The position numbers and the translations under genes are program-made. DNA of 64,000 nt from NCBI RefSeq assembly GCF_003610895.1, contig NZ_MCAS01000026.1:1-64000 (forward strand). The letters are read 5' to 3'. A model generated the notes under the pieces. The model searched no databases. It was not told the origin of the DNA and was given only the letters and a program-made list of their open reading frames with translations. The DNA is from Paraburkholderia fungorum (lineage in GTDB: Bacteria > Pseudomonadota > Gammaproteobacteria > Burkholderiales > Burkholderiaceae). Of this stretch, positions 52,617 through 62,304 are shown piece after piece; the stretch's first letter is position 1, and every line of letters starts with the position of its first letter.

Positions 52617-52915
52617 CGGTGTCGTCCCGGGATGGTTTGGAGACTGGGCACTTGAAGGCTTTGCGCCATAGCGCGGCATCGGAAGAAGATCATAGCGTCT
52701 TTTGTTGTCCGCTCGTCACACTGACCTTCCATGTTTCCGTAGTGGCCCAGTTCCCCCTGCCTGACCCCGGCTGCGAAGCCGGATACCGGCCTCCCCGGCA
52801 CCGGTTCGGTATGACCGAATCCATACCAATACATTACATATTCATTCTATTTTATTTACACAAAAACAACCTTTAGTAGCAGTCCGTAAAGTTCGGAATT
52901 ACACCCTAGTAATAT

Positions 52916-52935
52916 TGATGCGAATCGTTCTCATT
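52916..52935. promoter_or_regulatory. Fur box upstream of the iron operon
   Basis: TGATGCGAATCGTTCTCATT matches the Fur inverted-repeat pattern GAGAAT-N-ATTCTC/TGATAATCATT in both halves (GCGAAT against GTTCTC arms). It lies immediately upstream of a good sigma-70 -35 element, so iron-Fur would block polymerase. This fits the iron-uptake genes downstream. Confidence 0.72.
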
Positions 52936-52939
52936 TGTG

Positions 52940-52968
52940 TTGACGCACTTATTCCGCATGCGTACGAT
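52940..52968 (+). promoter_or_regulatory. Sigma-70 promoter of the iron operon
   Basis: TTGACG at 52940-52945 and TACGAT at 52963-52968 are separated by 17 bp. This is a good -35/-10 pair, about 110 bp before the first gene at 53080. The Fur box abuts it upstream. Confidence 0.65.
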
Positions 52969-53079
52969 CTCGCCATCTGCTGCATCTGGCGTCGCGAACC
53001 GATGCGGCGACTCGCAGGCACACGGTGACGTCACGCCGCGATGGTTAGATCAGTCGATACAACACAAACAAGGATTTCG

Positions 53080-54591
53080 ATGAAGTTCGCCCAATCAACT
53101 GGACCCGCCGACCAGGCGCGTTCGCTTCGCGACGCCGGCGCCGTGCGCCGTTCGCGCTTGCCTTCGATGCGGCGCGCCGCACTGTGCACGGCTTTCGCCT
53201 GGGCTTCGTTGACCGCCGGCGTAGCCATGGCCGACGCCAATCCGGATGCCGCGCCGGAAGCGCCGGAAGCCGACCTGAACATCAAGGCGACTCAAACGAA
53301 TCAATGGACCGGCGTCTGGAATCGCGCGACCTTGCTCGGCGACATCGGCGGCCTGCGCCCGTGGCTCGGCAAATACGGCGTGACGTTCGCGCTCACCGAA
53401 ACCAGTGAAGTTCTCGACAATCTGCGCGGCGGCCTCGCGCGCGGCGCGGATTACGACGGCCTTACGACCGCGACCTTGCAGATGGATACGCAAAAGGCGT
53501 TCGGTTTGCCGGGCGGTCTGTTCAACGTCAGTGCGTTGCAGATCCACGGCGCCAACCTTAGCGCCAACAAGCTGGGCACGCTGAATACGGCGAGCGGTAT
53601 CGAAGCCGATGACGCTACCCGCCTGTGGGAACTGTGGTATCAGCAGTCGTTCCTGAACAAGCGCGTCGACGTCAAGATCGGTCAGCAAAGTATCGATCAG
53701 GAGTTCATCACCAGCTCGAACGCGGCGCTGTTCGTCAACACGATGTTCGGCTGGCCTGCCCTGCCGTCCTACGACATGCCGTCCGGCGGTCCCGCCTATC
53801 CGCTGTCCGACCTGGGCGTGCGTGTGCGCGGACAGATCACGCCTTCGTTGACGGGCCTCGTCGGCGTCTTCGACGGCGATCCGCTCGGCAACAATCCGAA
53901 CAACAAGAGCGGCACCAACTTCAACCTGCATAACGGCGCGTTGTACATCGGCGAGTTGCAGTACGCGATCAATCAGCCGGCCGACGGCGAAATGGTCGGT
54001 GCAGGCGGCGGCGGTTTGCCCGGCACCTACAAGCTCGGCGTCTGGTACAACAACGGCAGCTTCGCCGATCAGCGCTTCGACAACACCGGCCTTTCGCTTG
54101 CGAACCCGGCGAGCACCGGCGTGGCGCAGAATCATCACGGCGACTACAGCTTCTACGCGGTAGCCGACCAGATGATCTGGCGCCCGGACCCGGACGAGCC
54201 GCGCAGCCTCAGCGTGTTCGGGCGAGTCATGGGCGCACCGGGCGACCGCAACCTGGTCAGCCTCTCGGCGAACCTCGGCATCGTGCTGAAAGCGCCATTT
54301 GCCGGCCGCGACAACGACAGCGCAGGCATCGCGCTCACCTATATCAAGATCGGCAACCACGCGAATGGTCTCGATCAGGATAACCAGGCATTCAGCGGCG
54401 GCCCCTATGGCGTGCGCACCAGCGAAACCACGCTCGAAGCGACCTACCAGTATCAGGTCAACCCGTGGTGGCAATTGCAAGCCGATGCGCAGTACACGTT
54501 CAATGCCGGCGCCGGCCAGAATCCGAGCAACCCGGCTCAGCCGCTGCGCAACACGTTTGTCATCGGCCTGCGGACCAACATCACGTTCTGA
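53080..54591 (+). CDS. OprB-family carbohydrate-selective-type porin, iron operon
   Basis: A 503-residue outer-membrane beta-barrel protein. The signal region lies unusually far in: MRRAALCTAFAWASLTAGVAMA begins near residue 30 and the mature protein opens DANPDAAPEAPEADLN. OprB-type barrel blocks are DIGGLRPWLGKYGVTFALTET near 90, KRVDVKIGQQSIDQEFITSSN near 195 and the final strand RNTFVIGLRTNITF ending in Phe. AAGGA precedes the ATG at 53080. The position behind a Fur box and before FbpABC suggests iron-complex uptake across the outer membrane rather than sugar. That is inference. Confidence 0.83.
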   Translation: MKFAQSTGPADQARSLRDAGAVRRSRLPSMRRAALCTAFAWASLTAGVAMADANPDAAPEAPEADLNIKATQTNQWTGVWNRATLLGDIGGLRPWLGKYGVTFALTETSEVLDNLRGGLARGADYDGLTTATLQMDTQKAFGLPGGLFNVSALQIHGANLSANKLGTLNTASGIEADDATRLWELWYQQSFLNKRVDVKIGQQSIDQEFITSSNAALFVNTMFGWPALPSYDMPSGGPAYPLSDLGVRVRGQITPSLTGLVGVFDGDPLGNNPNNKSGTNFNLHNGALYIGELQYAINQPADGEMVGAGGGGLPGTYKLGVWYNNGSFADQRFDNTGLSLANPASTGVAQNHHGDYSFYAVADQMIWRPDPDEPRSLSVFGRVMGAPGDRNLVSLSANLGIVLKAPFAGRDNDSAGIALTYIKIGNHANGLDQDNQAFSGGPYGVRTSETTLEATYQYQVNPWWQLQADAQYTFNAGAGQNPSNPAQPLRNTFVIGLRTNITF

Positions 54592-54703
54592 TGCCGTTCG
54601 CCATGACTACTTACGCACATCCGCACACCCACGCTAAATCGAATCCCATGTTTTCGATCATGATCGCAATGACCGCTTTGTGCTCAGGCACGGAGGCACA
54701 CTC

Positions 54704-55855
54704 GTGAACCATCCCACGCGCAAATTTTCGCCGCGCGCCGCGCGGGCCCTGATCGCTGCAACCGTCAGCGCCGCCGCATTCGTGACGGCCGGCGTGGCGC
54801 ACGCCGAGCCACAAGGTTTCCTCGAAACCATCAAGCATCACACGACGCTGATCAACACCGTGCCGGACAACGGCGACCAGAATCCGTACGCGGTAGTGGT
54901 CGCGCCGGTGACGGCGGGCACCGTCAAGCAGGGTGACGTGCTGGTCGGCAACTTCAATAACTCGACCAATCTGCAAGGCACCGGCAGCACGATCATCAAC
55001 TATCATCCGGACACCAAACAGATGACGGTGTTCGCGACGGTGCCGCGCGATCTGAAGGAATGTCCGGGCGGCATCGGCCTGTCGACCGCGATGACGATGC
55101 TCAAGTCGGGCTATGTGATCGTCGGCAGCACGCCGAGCAATGACGGCACCACCGGCACCAAGGGCGCCGGCTGCCTGATCGTGATCGATCCGAACGGCAA
55201 GATTGCGTCGACCATCAACAGCCCGAACATCAACGATCCGTGGGGCAACATGGCGGTCGTCGACAACGGTACGAGCGCAACCTTGTTCGTCAGCAATGCC
55301 GGCTTCGGCGTGGGCGGTGCGGACGGCAATCCGCCGGTGTTCAAGCAGGCCACCGTACTGCGTCTGGACCTCGACGTGCCGGCCGGCAAGCCGCCGGTCG
55401 TGAAAAAGGAAACCGTGATCGGCAGCGGCTTCGGCGCACAGGCGGACAAGGGCGTGTTCCTCGTCGGTCCGACCGGCCTCGCGCTGTCGAACGATCAGAA
55501 ACTGTTGTACGTGTCCGACGCGATCGGCAACCGTATCACCGAAATCGACGAACCGATGACGCGCGACACCAGCGCCGGTGTGGGCCGCCAACTGACCGCC
55601 GACGGTCTGCTGCATCGCCCGCTCGCCATGGTCACCGCACCGAACGGCCACCTGCTCGTCACCAACGCGCTGAACGGTCAGATCGTCGAGATCGACCCTG
55701 CCAGCGGCAAGCAGATTTACGCGCGCTGGATCGACACCGACAAGGCACAATCGCCCCCCGGCAACGGCGACCTGTTCGGTCTCGCCATGACGCCCGAAGG
55801 CGACGGCTTCTATTACGTGCAGGACGACGTGAACACGCTGGTTCTGGCGAAGTAA
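54704..55855 (+). CDS. Exported NHL-like beta-propeller protein of the iron operon
   Basis: A 383-residue periplasmic protein. GTG start at 54704 with GGAGG seven bases upstream. The signal peptide ends in GVAHA and the mature part opens EPQGFLETIKHHTTLINTVPD. Repeated segments of propeller type follow, such as KQGDVLVGNFNNSTNLQ, GCLIVIDPNGKI, FLVGPTGLALSNDQKLLYVSD and LLVTNALNGQIVEIDP, giving roughly six blades. No catalytic residues are recognised. It lies between the porin and the DyP peroxidase, so a role in handling iron or its ligand is inferred. I do not recognise a named family. Confidence 0.7.
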   Translation: MNHPTRKFSPRAARALIAATVSAAAFVTAGVAHAEPQGFLETIKHHTTLINTVPDNGDQNPYAVVVAPVTAGTVKQGDVLVGNFNNSTNLQGTGSTIINYHPDTKQMTVFATVPRDLKECPGGIGLSTAMTMLKSGYVIVGSTPSNDGTTGTKGAGCLIVIDPNGKIASTINSPNINDPWGNMAVVDNGTSATLFVSNAGFGVGGADGNPPVFKQATVLRLDLDVPAGKPPVVKKETVIGSGFGAQADKGVFLVGPTGLALSNDQKLLYVSDAIGNRITEIDEPMTRDTSAGVGRQLTADGLLHRPLAMVTAPNGHLLVTNALNGQIVEIDPASGKQIYARWIDTDKAQSPPGNGDLFGLAMTPEGDGFYYVQDDVNTLVLAK

Positions 55856-55943
55856 GCCAGCTGGCACATTAAGGACGCAAATCCGGCCGTCGAGCCGGAC
55901 GCGTTTCCGGCAGCCCCCACGGCCAACTGAAGGTGATGTAACC

Positions 55944-57332
55944 ATGGCAAACGATCAACCCCCGCGGCCCTCACGGCGCGGTTTTCTGAAGGCCGGCAGT
56001 GCGGCGGTCGCAGCGGGCGCGAGCCTCGGTGCGAGCGGCGTCGCTCAGGCCGCGCTCGGCAAGACGCCGGCGCATAACGCCGACCCGCAACTGGCGGTCG
56101 AACCGTTCTACGCCTTGCATCAAGGCGGCATCGTCACGCCGCAGCAGAGTCACACGTACGTTGCCGCGCTCGATCTCACGACCGAGAAACGCGACGACGT
56201 GATCGCGCTGCTGCGCGCATGGACCGACGCCGCCGCACGCCTGACGCAAGGCAACACGGCCGCACCGCTGCCGACCGGCGCCGCGGTTAAAACGGAACTG
56301 GTCGACACCAAGGCTGATACGCCGGCCGGCACGAAGGCCGATGCGAAGACCGACGGCACAGCCTACAGCCCGGTCAACAGCAAAGCCGCGCCCGATTCCG
56401 GCGACGTGCTCGGCCTCGGCCCATGCGGCCTGACGATCACGTTCGGTTTCGGTCCGGGTCTGTTCACGAAGGACGGCAAGGATCGCTACGGCCTCGCCGC
56501 GCGCCGCCCCGCCGCGCTCGTCGATCTGCCGCGCTTCAACGGCGATCAGCTGATCGAGCAGAAGACCGGCGGCGACCTGTTCATTCAGGCCTGCGCGAAC
56601 GATCAGCAAGTCGCGTTTCATGCGGTCCGGCAATTGGCGCGTCTCGCTTACGGCACCGCGGCGATGCGTTGGGGCCAGGCCGGTTTCCTGTCCGGTCCGC
56701 GCGGTCAGACGCCGCGCAATCTGATGGGTTTCAAGGACGGCACCAACAATCCGTCGACCGCGAAGCCGCAGCTGATGAACGAATTCGTCTGGGCCGGCGC
56801 CAGCGCCGACGCACCGTGGATGGAAGGCGGCACCTACACCGTGGTGCGGCGCATCCGCATCACGCTCGAACACTGGGACAACACCGAAGTCGACTTCCAG
56901 GAGCAGGTGTTCGGCCGTCACAAATACAGCGGCGCGCCGATCGGCAAGAAGAACGAGTTCGATCCGGTGAACCTCAAGGAAGAGGACAAGGACGGCAATC
57001 CGGTAATTCCGGAGAACTCGCACGTGCGTTTGTCGAATCAGGCGAGCAACAACGGTGCGCAGATTCTGCGCCGCTCCTATTCGTACAACGACAGCACGAA
57101 CTTCTACATCGAGCGCTGGCCGCCATGGCGTCAGGAAACCGAGTACGACGCGGGGCTGATTTTCGTGGCTCACCAGAGCGACCCGCGTAGCGGCTTCATT
57201 CCGATCAACGACAAGCTCGCGAAGTTCGACATGATGAACCAGTTCACCACGCACGTAGGCAGCGCGGTGTTCGCCGTGCCGCCGGGCGCGAAGCCGGGTT
57301 CGTATATCGGCGCGGGGCTGTTCGAGACGTAA
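55944..57332 (+). CDS. Tat-exported DyP-type haem peroxidase (EfeB-like)
   Basis: A 462-residue haem protein with Tat leader PSRRGFLKAGSAAVAAGASL at residues 10-30. DyP hallmarks: the distal GxxDG block LMGFKDGTNNPST near 262-272, the proximal His in ENSHVRLSNQASNNG near 358, and the distal Arg in ILRRSYSYND near 375. Length fits EfeB-type enzymes with an inserted Ala/Asp/Lys-rich stretch (about residues 108-150). In EfeUOB systems the DyP partner works in iron or haem-iron acquisition at the periplasm. Here it sits with an FbpABC-like transporter, a different arrangement. Peroxidase activity is expected; deferrochelation is inferred. Confidence 0.93.
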   Translation: MANDQPPRPSRRGFLKAGSAAVAAGASLGASGVAQAALGKTPAHNADPQLAVEPFYALHQGGIVTPQQSHTYVAALDLTTEKRDDVIALLRAWTDAAARLTQGNTAAPLPTGAAVKTELVDTKADTPAGTKADAKTDGTAYSPVNSKAAPDSGDVLGLGPCGLTITFGFGPGLFTKDGKDRYGLAARRPAALVDLPRFNGDQLIEQKTGGDLFIQACANDQQVAFHAVRQLARLAYGTAAMRWGQAGFLSGPRGQTPRNLMGFKDGTNNPSTAKPQLMNEFVWAGASADAPWMEGGTYTVVRRIRITLEHWDNTEVDFQEQVFGRHKYSGAPIGKKNEFDPVNLKEEDKDGNPVIPENSHVRLSNQASNNGAQILRRSYSYNDSTNFYIERWPPWRQETEYDAGLIFVAHQSDPRSGFIPINDKLAKFDMMNQFTTHVGSAVFAVPPGAKPGSYIGAGLFET

Positions 57333-57414
57333 TGCAAGTCGCAGTAAGCCGCCGGCCGCAAGGCCGGTGGTGCAGCGAAGACCAACAACAACATCACTAA
57401 CGGATTTTAGGATC

Positions 57415-58446
57415 ATGGCTCATTCCTGGTTTGGCACCCGCCTGCGCCTCGTCAGCAGCGCAGCCGCTCTCACGCTGGCTGCGTTCGTCACCGTGCCGTC
57501 GACGGCCCATGCTGCGTCGATCACGCTGTACAACGCGCAGCACGAACAGGTTGTCAATCTGCTCGCCAAAGACTTCGAAAAGCAGTCCGGTATTTCGGTG
57601 AAGATCCGCAATGGCGAAGGCCCGGCGATGGCGGCGCAAATCGTCGCGGAAGGCGCAGCGACACCCGCCGACGTGTACTTCACGGAAAACTCGCCTGAAC
57701 TGATGCTGCTCGAAGAGAAAGGCCTGCTGAACAAGGTGGATGGCCCGACGCTCGCGACCGTGCCGGCCCGCTTCAGTTCGCCGACCGGTGCCTGGGTGGG
57801 CGTGACCGCGCGCGAAAACGTGCTGGCCTACAACACGACCAAGCTGCAACCGTCGCAACTGCCGCAGTCGCTGTTCGATCTGGCCAAGCCGGAATGGAAA
57901 GGCAAGGTCGGCATTGCACCGAGCGACGGCGATTTCCTGCCGCTCGTGAGCGCCGTGCTCGCGCTGAAGGGTGAAGCGCAAACCGTGCAATGGCTGAAGG
58001 GCCTGAAAGCCAACGCGCAGATTTTCGACGACGACGAAGGCGTGGTGGCGGCCGTCAATCGCGGCGGCGTTGCAACCGGTCTGATCAACAACTACTACTG
58101 GGCGCGTCTGCACGCTGAAATCGGCGACGCCAAAACCCGCAGCGCGATCTATCACTTCGGCAACGGTGATGCCGGCGCGACGGTGAACGTGTCGGGCGCA
58201 GCGGTGCTGAAGTCGGCCCACAATGCGGACGGCGCGCAGAAGTTTCTTGCCTATCTGGTTAGCGAGCGCGCGCAACAGCTGATGGCGAACAGCCACGTCA
58301 TGTTCGAGTATCCGCTGCGCGCAGGCGTGGCATCGGACCCGATCCTCAAGCCCTTCACTGAACTGAACCCGCCGGCGCTGACCATCCAGCAACTCGGCGA
58401 CGACAGCCAGGCCGGCAAGCTGCTGCGTCAGGCAGGTTTGCTGTAA
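57415..58446 (+). CDS. fbpA: Ferric-iron ABC transporter, periplasmic binding protein
   Basis: A 343-residue receptor. The signal peptide ends in AHAA and the mature part opens SITLYNAQHEQVVNLLAKDFEK, the FbpA start with its conserved YNAQHE (iron-ligand region). GAATPADVYFTENSPELMLLEEK near residue 80 and the tail GLINNYYWARLHAE near 215 with its Tyr-Tyr pair are typical ferric ligands. The ATG at 57415 has AGGATC near; codons back to 57367 are rejected. It is directly followed by the permease gene with no gap. Function is supported by the cognate permease and ATPase. Confidence 0.9.
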   Translation: MAHSWFGTRLRLVSSAAALTLAAFVTVPSTAHAASITLYNAQHEQVVNLLAKDFEKQSGISVKIRNGEGPAMAAQIVAEGAATPADVYFTENSPELMLLEEKGLLNKVDGPTLATVPARFSSPTGAWVGVTARENVLAYNTTKLQPSQLPQSLFDLAKPEWKGKVGIAPSDGDFLPLVSAVLALKGEAQTVQWLKGLKANAQIFDDDEGVVAAVNRGGVATGLINNYYWARLHAEIGDAKTRSAIYHFGNGDAGATVNVSGAAVLKSAHNADGAQKFLAYLVSERAQQLMANSHVMFEYPLRAGVASDPILKPFTELNPPALTIQQLGDDSQAGKLLRQAGLL

Positions 58447-60051
58447 ATGAGCGATGCAGTGTCAGCCGGCCCTCCGGCTGTAACCCATACCCCGGTGCGC
58501 GCCCGTTTGCGCGCGCCGCGCGGTTTGTTCGCGGCAGCAGCACTCAGCGCTTTGCTGGTGTTGCTGCCGATTGCGTTTACCTTCTGGCGCGCGGCGAGCT
58601 TCGGTCTCGGCGAGGCGGTCGATCTGATCTTCCGCCCGCTCGTCGGCGAACTGCTGATCAACACGCTGCTGATCACCGTATCGGCCACCCTCGTCTGCGT
58701 TGTCGTCGGCACGGCGGCCGCGTGGTTTGTCGAGCGTACGCATTTGCCGGGGCGCCGCGTCTGGGCTGTGCTCACCGCCGCGCCGCTCGCCATGCCGGCC
58801 TTCATCTCGAGCTACGCGTGGGTGTCGCTGAGTCAGGATCTGCAGGACTTCAACGGCGCGCTACTGGTGCTGAGCTCCGCGTATTTCCCGCTCGTTTATC
58901 TGCCCGTGGCCGCCGCGTTGCGCAGCATGGATCCCGCGCTCGAAGAAAGTGCGCGCGCACTCGGCTGCAACCGCTGGACCACGTTCCTGCGCGTCGTGCT
59001 GCCGCAACTGCGTCCGGCGCTGCTCGGCGGCATGCTGCTGGTCGCGTTGGGTGTACTGTCTGAATTCGGCGCGTTTACGCTGCTGCGCTTTCATACCTTC
59101 ACCACGCAAATCTACGCGGAATTTCGCACCAGTTTCGACGGCGGCGGCGCCTCGCTGCTCGCGTGCCTGCTCATCGTGATCTGCCTGATCGTGCTGGCGT
59201 TCGAGTTTCGGGTACGCGGCGCGGCGCGTTATGAACGCGTCGATCGCGGCACACGTCGCGCGGTGTTGCGCTACGACCTCGGCGCATGGCGCTGGATTGT
59301 CGTGGCCGGCTTCGCTGCGCTCGCGATCACCACGCTCGGCGTGCCGCTCGGCATGATCGGCTACTGGCTCACGCAACCGGGCGCGGCTGCCGTCACACCG
59401 GCCGATGTGTCGCCCGAACTGCTGTTCAACGCGACGATCTCGTCGCTCGGTTTCGGGCTCGCCGCCGCGCTGCTGACCACGCTGCTGGTCGTGCCGCTCG
59501 CGTTCCTGCTGGTGCGCTATCCGACCCGTTTCGCGACGCTGTTCGAACGTACCGTGTTTCTGGCGCAAGGCATACCGGGGCTGGTGATCGCGCTGGCGAT
59601 CGTGTCGCTCGCGGTGCATGCGCTGCAACCGCTTTATCAAAGCGCGACGTTGCTGGTGATCGCCTACGCGATGCTGTTCATGCCGGTGGCGCTGGTGAGT
59701 GTGCGCGCCGCCTTCATGCAGGCGCAGCCGCGCCTTGAAGAGACGGCTCGCGCGCTCGGCCTGAGCTGGTCGCAGACGCTGTTCCGGGTGGTGTTGCCGC
59801 TGGCGGGTCCGGGGCTCGGCGCGGCCGGGGCGATGGTGTTCATCTCGGTCGTCACCGAATTGAACGCCACCCTGCTGCTCTCCCCGATCGATACGCAAAC
59901 ACTCGCGACCCAGGTCTGGGCCGACACCTCGACAATGGCGTTTGCCGCCGCAGCGCCCTATGCAGCACTGCTTACCGGTATTTCGCTGTTCGCCTCCGGC
60001 CTCCTGTTCGCGTTGCTCGGCAAATCGGCATTACTCGGCGAGCGCAGCTGA
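58447..60051 (+). CDS. fbpB: Ferric-iron ABC transporter, permease (FbpB, fused two-domain)
   Basis: A 534-residue permease with about twelve helices in two homologous halves, as in FbpB. Each half has its coupling EAA loop: LEESARALGCNRWTTFLRVV near residue 170 and LEETARALGLSWSQTLFRVV near 430. The first half also has FISSYAWVSLSQDLQDF and the second AQGIPGLVIALAIVSLAV. The ATG follows the binding-protein stop without a gap, indicating coupled translation. It forms the membrane channel with FbpC on the cytoplasmic face. Confidence 0.92.
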   Translation: MSDAVSAGPPAVTHTPVRARLRAPRGLFAAAALSALLVLLPIAFTFWRAASFGLGEAVDLIFRPLVGELLINTLLITVSATLVCVVVGTAAAWFVERTHLPGRRVWAVLTAAPLAMPAFISSYAWVSLSQDLQDFNGALLVLSSAYFPLVYLPVAAALRSMDPALEESARALGCNRWTTFLRVVLPQLRPALLGGMLLVALGVLSEFGAFTLLRFHTFTTQIYAEFRTSFDGGGASLLACLLIVICLIVLAFEFRVRGAARYERVDRGTRRAVLRYDLGAWRWIVVAGFAALAITTLGVPLGMIGYWLTQPGAAAVTPADVSPELLFNATISSLGFGLAAALLTTLLVVPLAFLLVRYPTRFATLFERTVFLAQGIPGLVIALAIVSLAVHALQPLYQSATLLVIAYAMLFMPVALVSVRAAFMQAQPRLEETARALGLSWSQTLFRVVLPLAGPGLGAAGAMVFISVVTELNATLLLSPIDTQTLATQVWADTSTMAFAAAAPYAALLTGISLFASGLLFALLGKSALLGERS

Positions 60052-60100
60052 ACGCCACGTACTATCGCGCACAATCGCCCGCTTTTTCCATCGGATTTTC

Positions 60101-61159
60101 ATGAGCGAACTTCGTATCCGCGGACTGCAAAAATCGTTCGACGGCCATCCGGTGCTGCACGGCATCGATCTCTCCGTCGAGCGCGGCACGCTGCTCGCGC
60201 TGCTCGGACCGTCCGGCAGCGGCAAGACCACCTTGCTGCGCCTCTTGTGCGGCTTCGAACGCGCGGATGGCGGCAGTGTCGAAATCGACGGCCGCCGCGT
60301 GGCCGGCGACAACCTGCACGTGCCTTCCGAGCAGCGCCGCATCGGCTATGTGCCGCAGGAAGGTGCGCTGTTCCCGCATCTTTCGGTGGCGGACAACATC
60401 GTGTTCGGCTTGCCGCGCACGCAGCGCCGCGCGCGTCATCGTGTGGCCGAATTGCTGGAACTGGTCGGCTTGCCGGCGAATTTCGCCGAGCGCGCGCCGC
60501 AGCAGCTGTCGGGCGGCCAGCAGCAGCGTGTCGCGCTCGCTCGCGCGCTCGCACCGTCGCCGACCCTGGTGATGCTCGATGAACCCTTCTCGTCGCTCGA
60601 CGCGGCCTTGCGGCTCGAAACGCGCCAGGCGGTAGCCAGTGCTCTCGCCGCGGCTGGCGCGACCGCGGTGCTCGTCACGCACGATCAATCGGAAGCGCTG
60701 TCGCTCGGCCATGAGGTCGCGGTGCTATGGAACGGCCGGCTGATCCAGACCGCGACACCGGAGACGCTATACCGCAGGCCGGTCACGCGTGAGCTTGCAT
60801 CGTTCGTCGGTGAAGCGGTGTTGTTGCCAGGCACGGTCAGGCAGGATCGCGTCGACTGCGAGCTCGGCGATTTACCGCTGTGCGCGCCGATGGGCAACGG
60901 CGCGGTCGACGTCATGGTGCGGCCCGAGCAGATCCGTCTGTTGCGCGCGGACGAAACCTTGCCGAATGGCGCTGCGTCTTATGACGCCATAGTGCAGGAA
61001 GTGGTCTTTCAGGGACAGGACGCGGGCGTCGCGCTGCAATTGCAGTCCGGCGCGCGCACGGTGGTGCGCGCGCGTGTGCCGGGGTATCTGTCGCCGCGGC
61101 CGGGCGAAAACGTGCGGCTTGCCGTGGATGGCGAAGTGACGGCCTATCCGCGGGCTTGA
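60101..61159 (+). CDS. fbpC: Ferric-iron ABC transporter, ATP-binding protein (FbpC)
   Basis: A 352-residue ATPase. Walker A LLGPSGSGKTTLLRLL near residue 33, Q-loop IGYVPQEGALFPHLSVADN near 85, signature QLSGGQQQRVALARALA near 135 and Walker B TLVMLDEPFSSLDAAL near 155 with switch His in LVTHDQSEALSLG near 190 are intact. A C-terminal TOBE-like regulatory domain (about 235-350) follows, typical of FbpC and iron importers. The ATG at 60101 gives MSELRIRGLQKSF; upstream codons to 59942 overlap the permease. It is the last gene of the iron operon. Confidence 0.93.
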   Translation: MSELRIRGLQKSFDGHPVLHGIDLSVERGTLLALLGPSGSGKTTLLRLLCGFERADGGSVEIDGRRVAGDNLHVPSEQRRIGYVPQEGALFPHLSVADNIVFGLPRTQRRARHRVAELLELVGLPANFAERAPQQLSGGQQQRVALARALAPSPTLVMLDEPFSSLDAALRLETRQAVASALAAAGATAVLVTHDQSEALSLGHEVAVLWNGRLIQTATPETLYRRPVTRELASFVGEAVLLPGTVRQDRVDCELGDLPLCAPMGNGAVDVMVRPEQIRLLRADETLPNGAASYDAIVQEVVFQGQDAGVALQLQSGARTVVRARVPGYLSPRPGENVRLAVDGEVTAYPRA

Positions 61160-61305
61160 GCGCCGCGCGCGAGTCAGTCGCGCGGTTGAGCCACGCAGAC
61201 AGTAAGTTGCACGCGTGGGTGCCCCGCGTAAACAACGCCCTTAAGTTGCGCGCCCCAGCGCCGCCGCTCGACAACGCCTTTTAACCTGCGTCCAGCGCAG
61301 CATCA

Positions 61306-62190
61306 TCACGCATTCGCCGCGCCGCGCGTTGGCGGGCGCAGCGACAAATCCTGCACCATCTGCGCGGCGAGATAATCGCAGGTCGGCCGGTCCGATTTGG
61401 CGCTGCGCGCCACTACGATTTCCAGCGGCGCGATGTTCGGCAAGCCTTGCGCTTCACCGAGTATGGCGAGGCGCGGCGGCACGCTGCAACGCGTGAGCGC
61501 GATCACCGAAAGACCGGCATCCACGGTCGCTACCAACCCCATCAGACTTGCGCTGCTGAACGCCGCCCGATAGCGTATCCGCGCGCCATCCAGCGCCGCC
61601 AGCGTATGCTGGCGCGCAATACAACCCGGCTCATAGAGCCCGACCGGCAATGGCGACGCCGCCAGCACCGGCGTATCCACCGACGCCCCCACCCACACCA
61701 TCGGCTCGCTGCGCACGAATTCGCCGCGCAGTTTGCGGTCGCGCGTGACGAAGGCGAGATCGATCTTGTTGTCGGCCAGCATCGGCGCGAGCGAGGTGCT
61801 CTGCGCGCAGACGATCTCGATCTCGACGTGCGGATACAGGTTCGAGAAGCGCCGCAGCACCGGCGAGAGCAGCGACGATACGTAATCGTCCGGTGCGCCC
61901 AGCACCACACGCCCGGTCACCTCGGGCCGCACGATCGCCGACCACGCTTCCTCGTGCAATGCCAGCACACGCCGCGCGTATTCGAGCAGCGTATTGCCGG
62001 GCCGCGTGAGTGAGAGGTTGCGCGTGTTGCGGGCGAACAGCGTGGTGCCGAGCATGGTTTCGAGCCGCTTGATCTGCATGCTGACCGCCGCCTGCGAGCG
62101 GTGCACGGTCGTCGAAGCCTTCGTGAAACTGCCCGTTTCCACCACCGCGACGAAGGTCCGCAGTAAATCGACGTCGAATTCGGGGTGCAT
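61306..62190 (-). CDS. LysR-type transcriptional regulator
   Basis: A 294-residue regulator. The N-terminal HTH (about residues 5-65) reads FDVDLLRTFVAVVETGSFTK, ASTTVHRSQAAVSMQIKRLE and TRNLSLTRPGNTLLEYARRVL. The C-terminal substrate-binding domain starts near 90 with VTGRVVLGAPDDYVSSLLSPVL. It is divergent from an EamA-family transporter gene, with 114 bp between, so control of that exporter is the usual expectation. The effector is unknown. Confidence 0.93.
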   Translation of the reverse strand: MHPEFDVDLLRTFVAVVETGSFTKASTTVHRSQAAVSMQIKRLETMLGTTLFARNTRNLSLTRPGNTLLEYARRVLALHEEAWSAIVRPEVTGRVVLGAPDDYVSSLLSPVLRRFSNLYPHVEIEIVCAQSTSLAPMLADNKIDLAFVTRDRKLRGEFVRSEPMVWVGASVDTPVLAASPLPVGLYEPGCIARQHTLAALDGARIRYRAAFSSASLMGLVATVDAGLSVIALTRCSVPPRLAILGEAQGLPNIAPLEIVVARSAKSDRPTCDYLAAQMVQDLSLRPPTRGAANA

Positions 62191-62304
62191 GATTTATCAA
62201 TCCAGCTTATGGAATTTCTCAATTTAATTCGTTTGTCGACATGTGACAAGCCACGCAATACTGCTGACTCCACCTGAGATGACCCACTTCCGGAGCGGCT
62301 TCGC

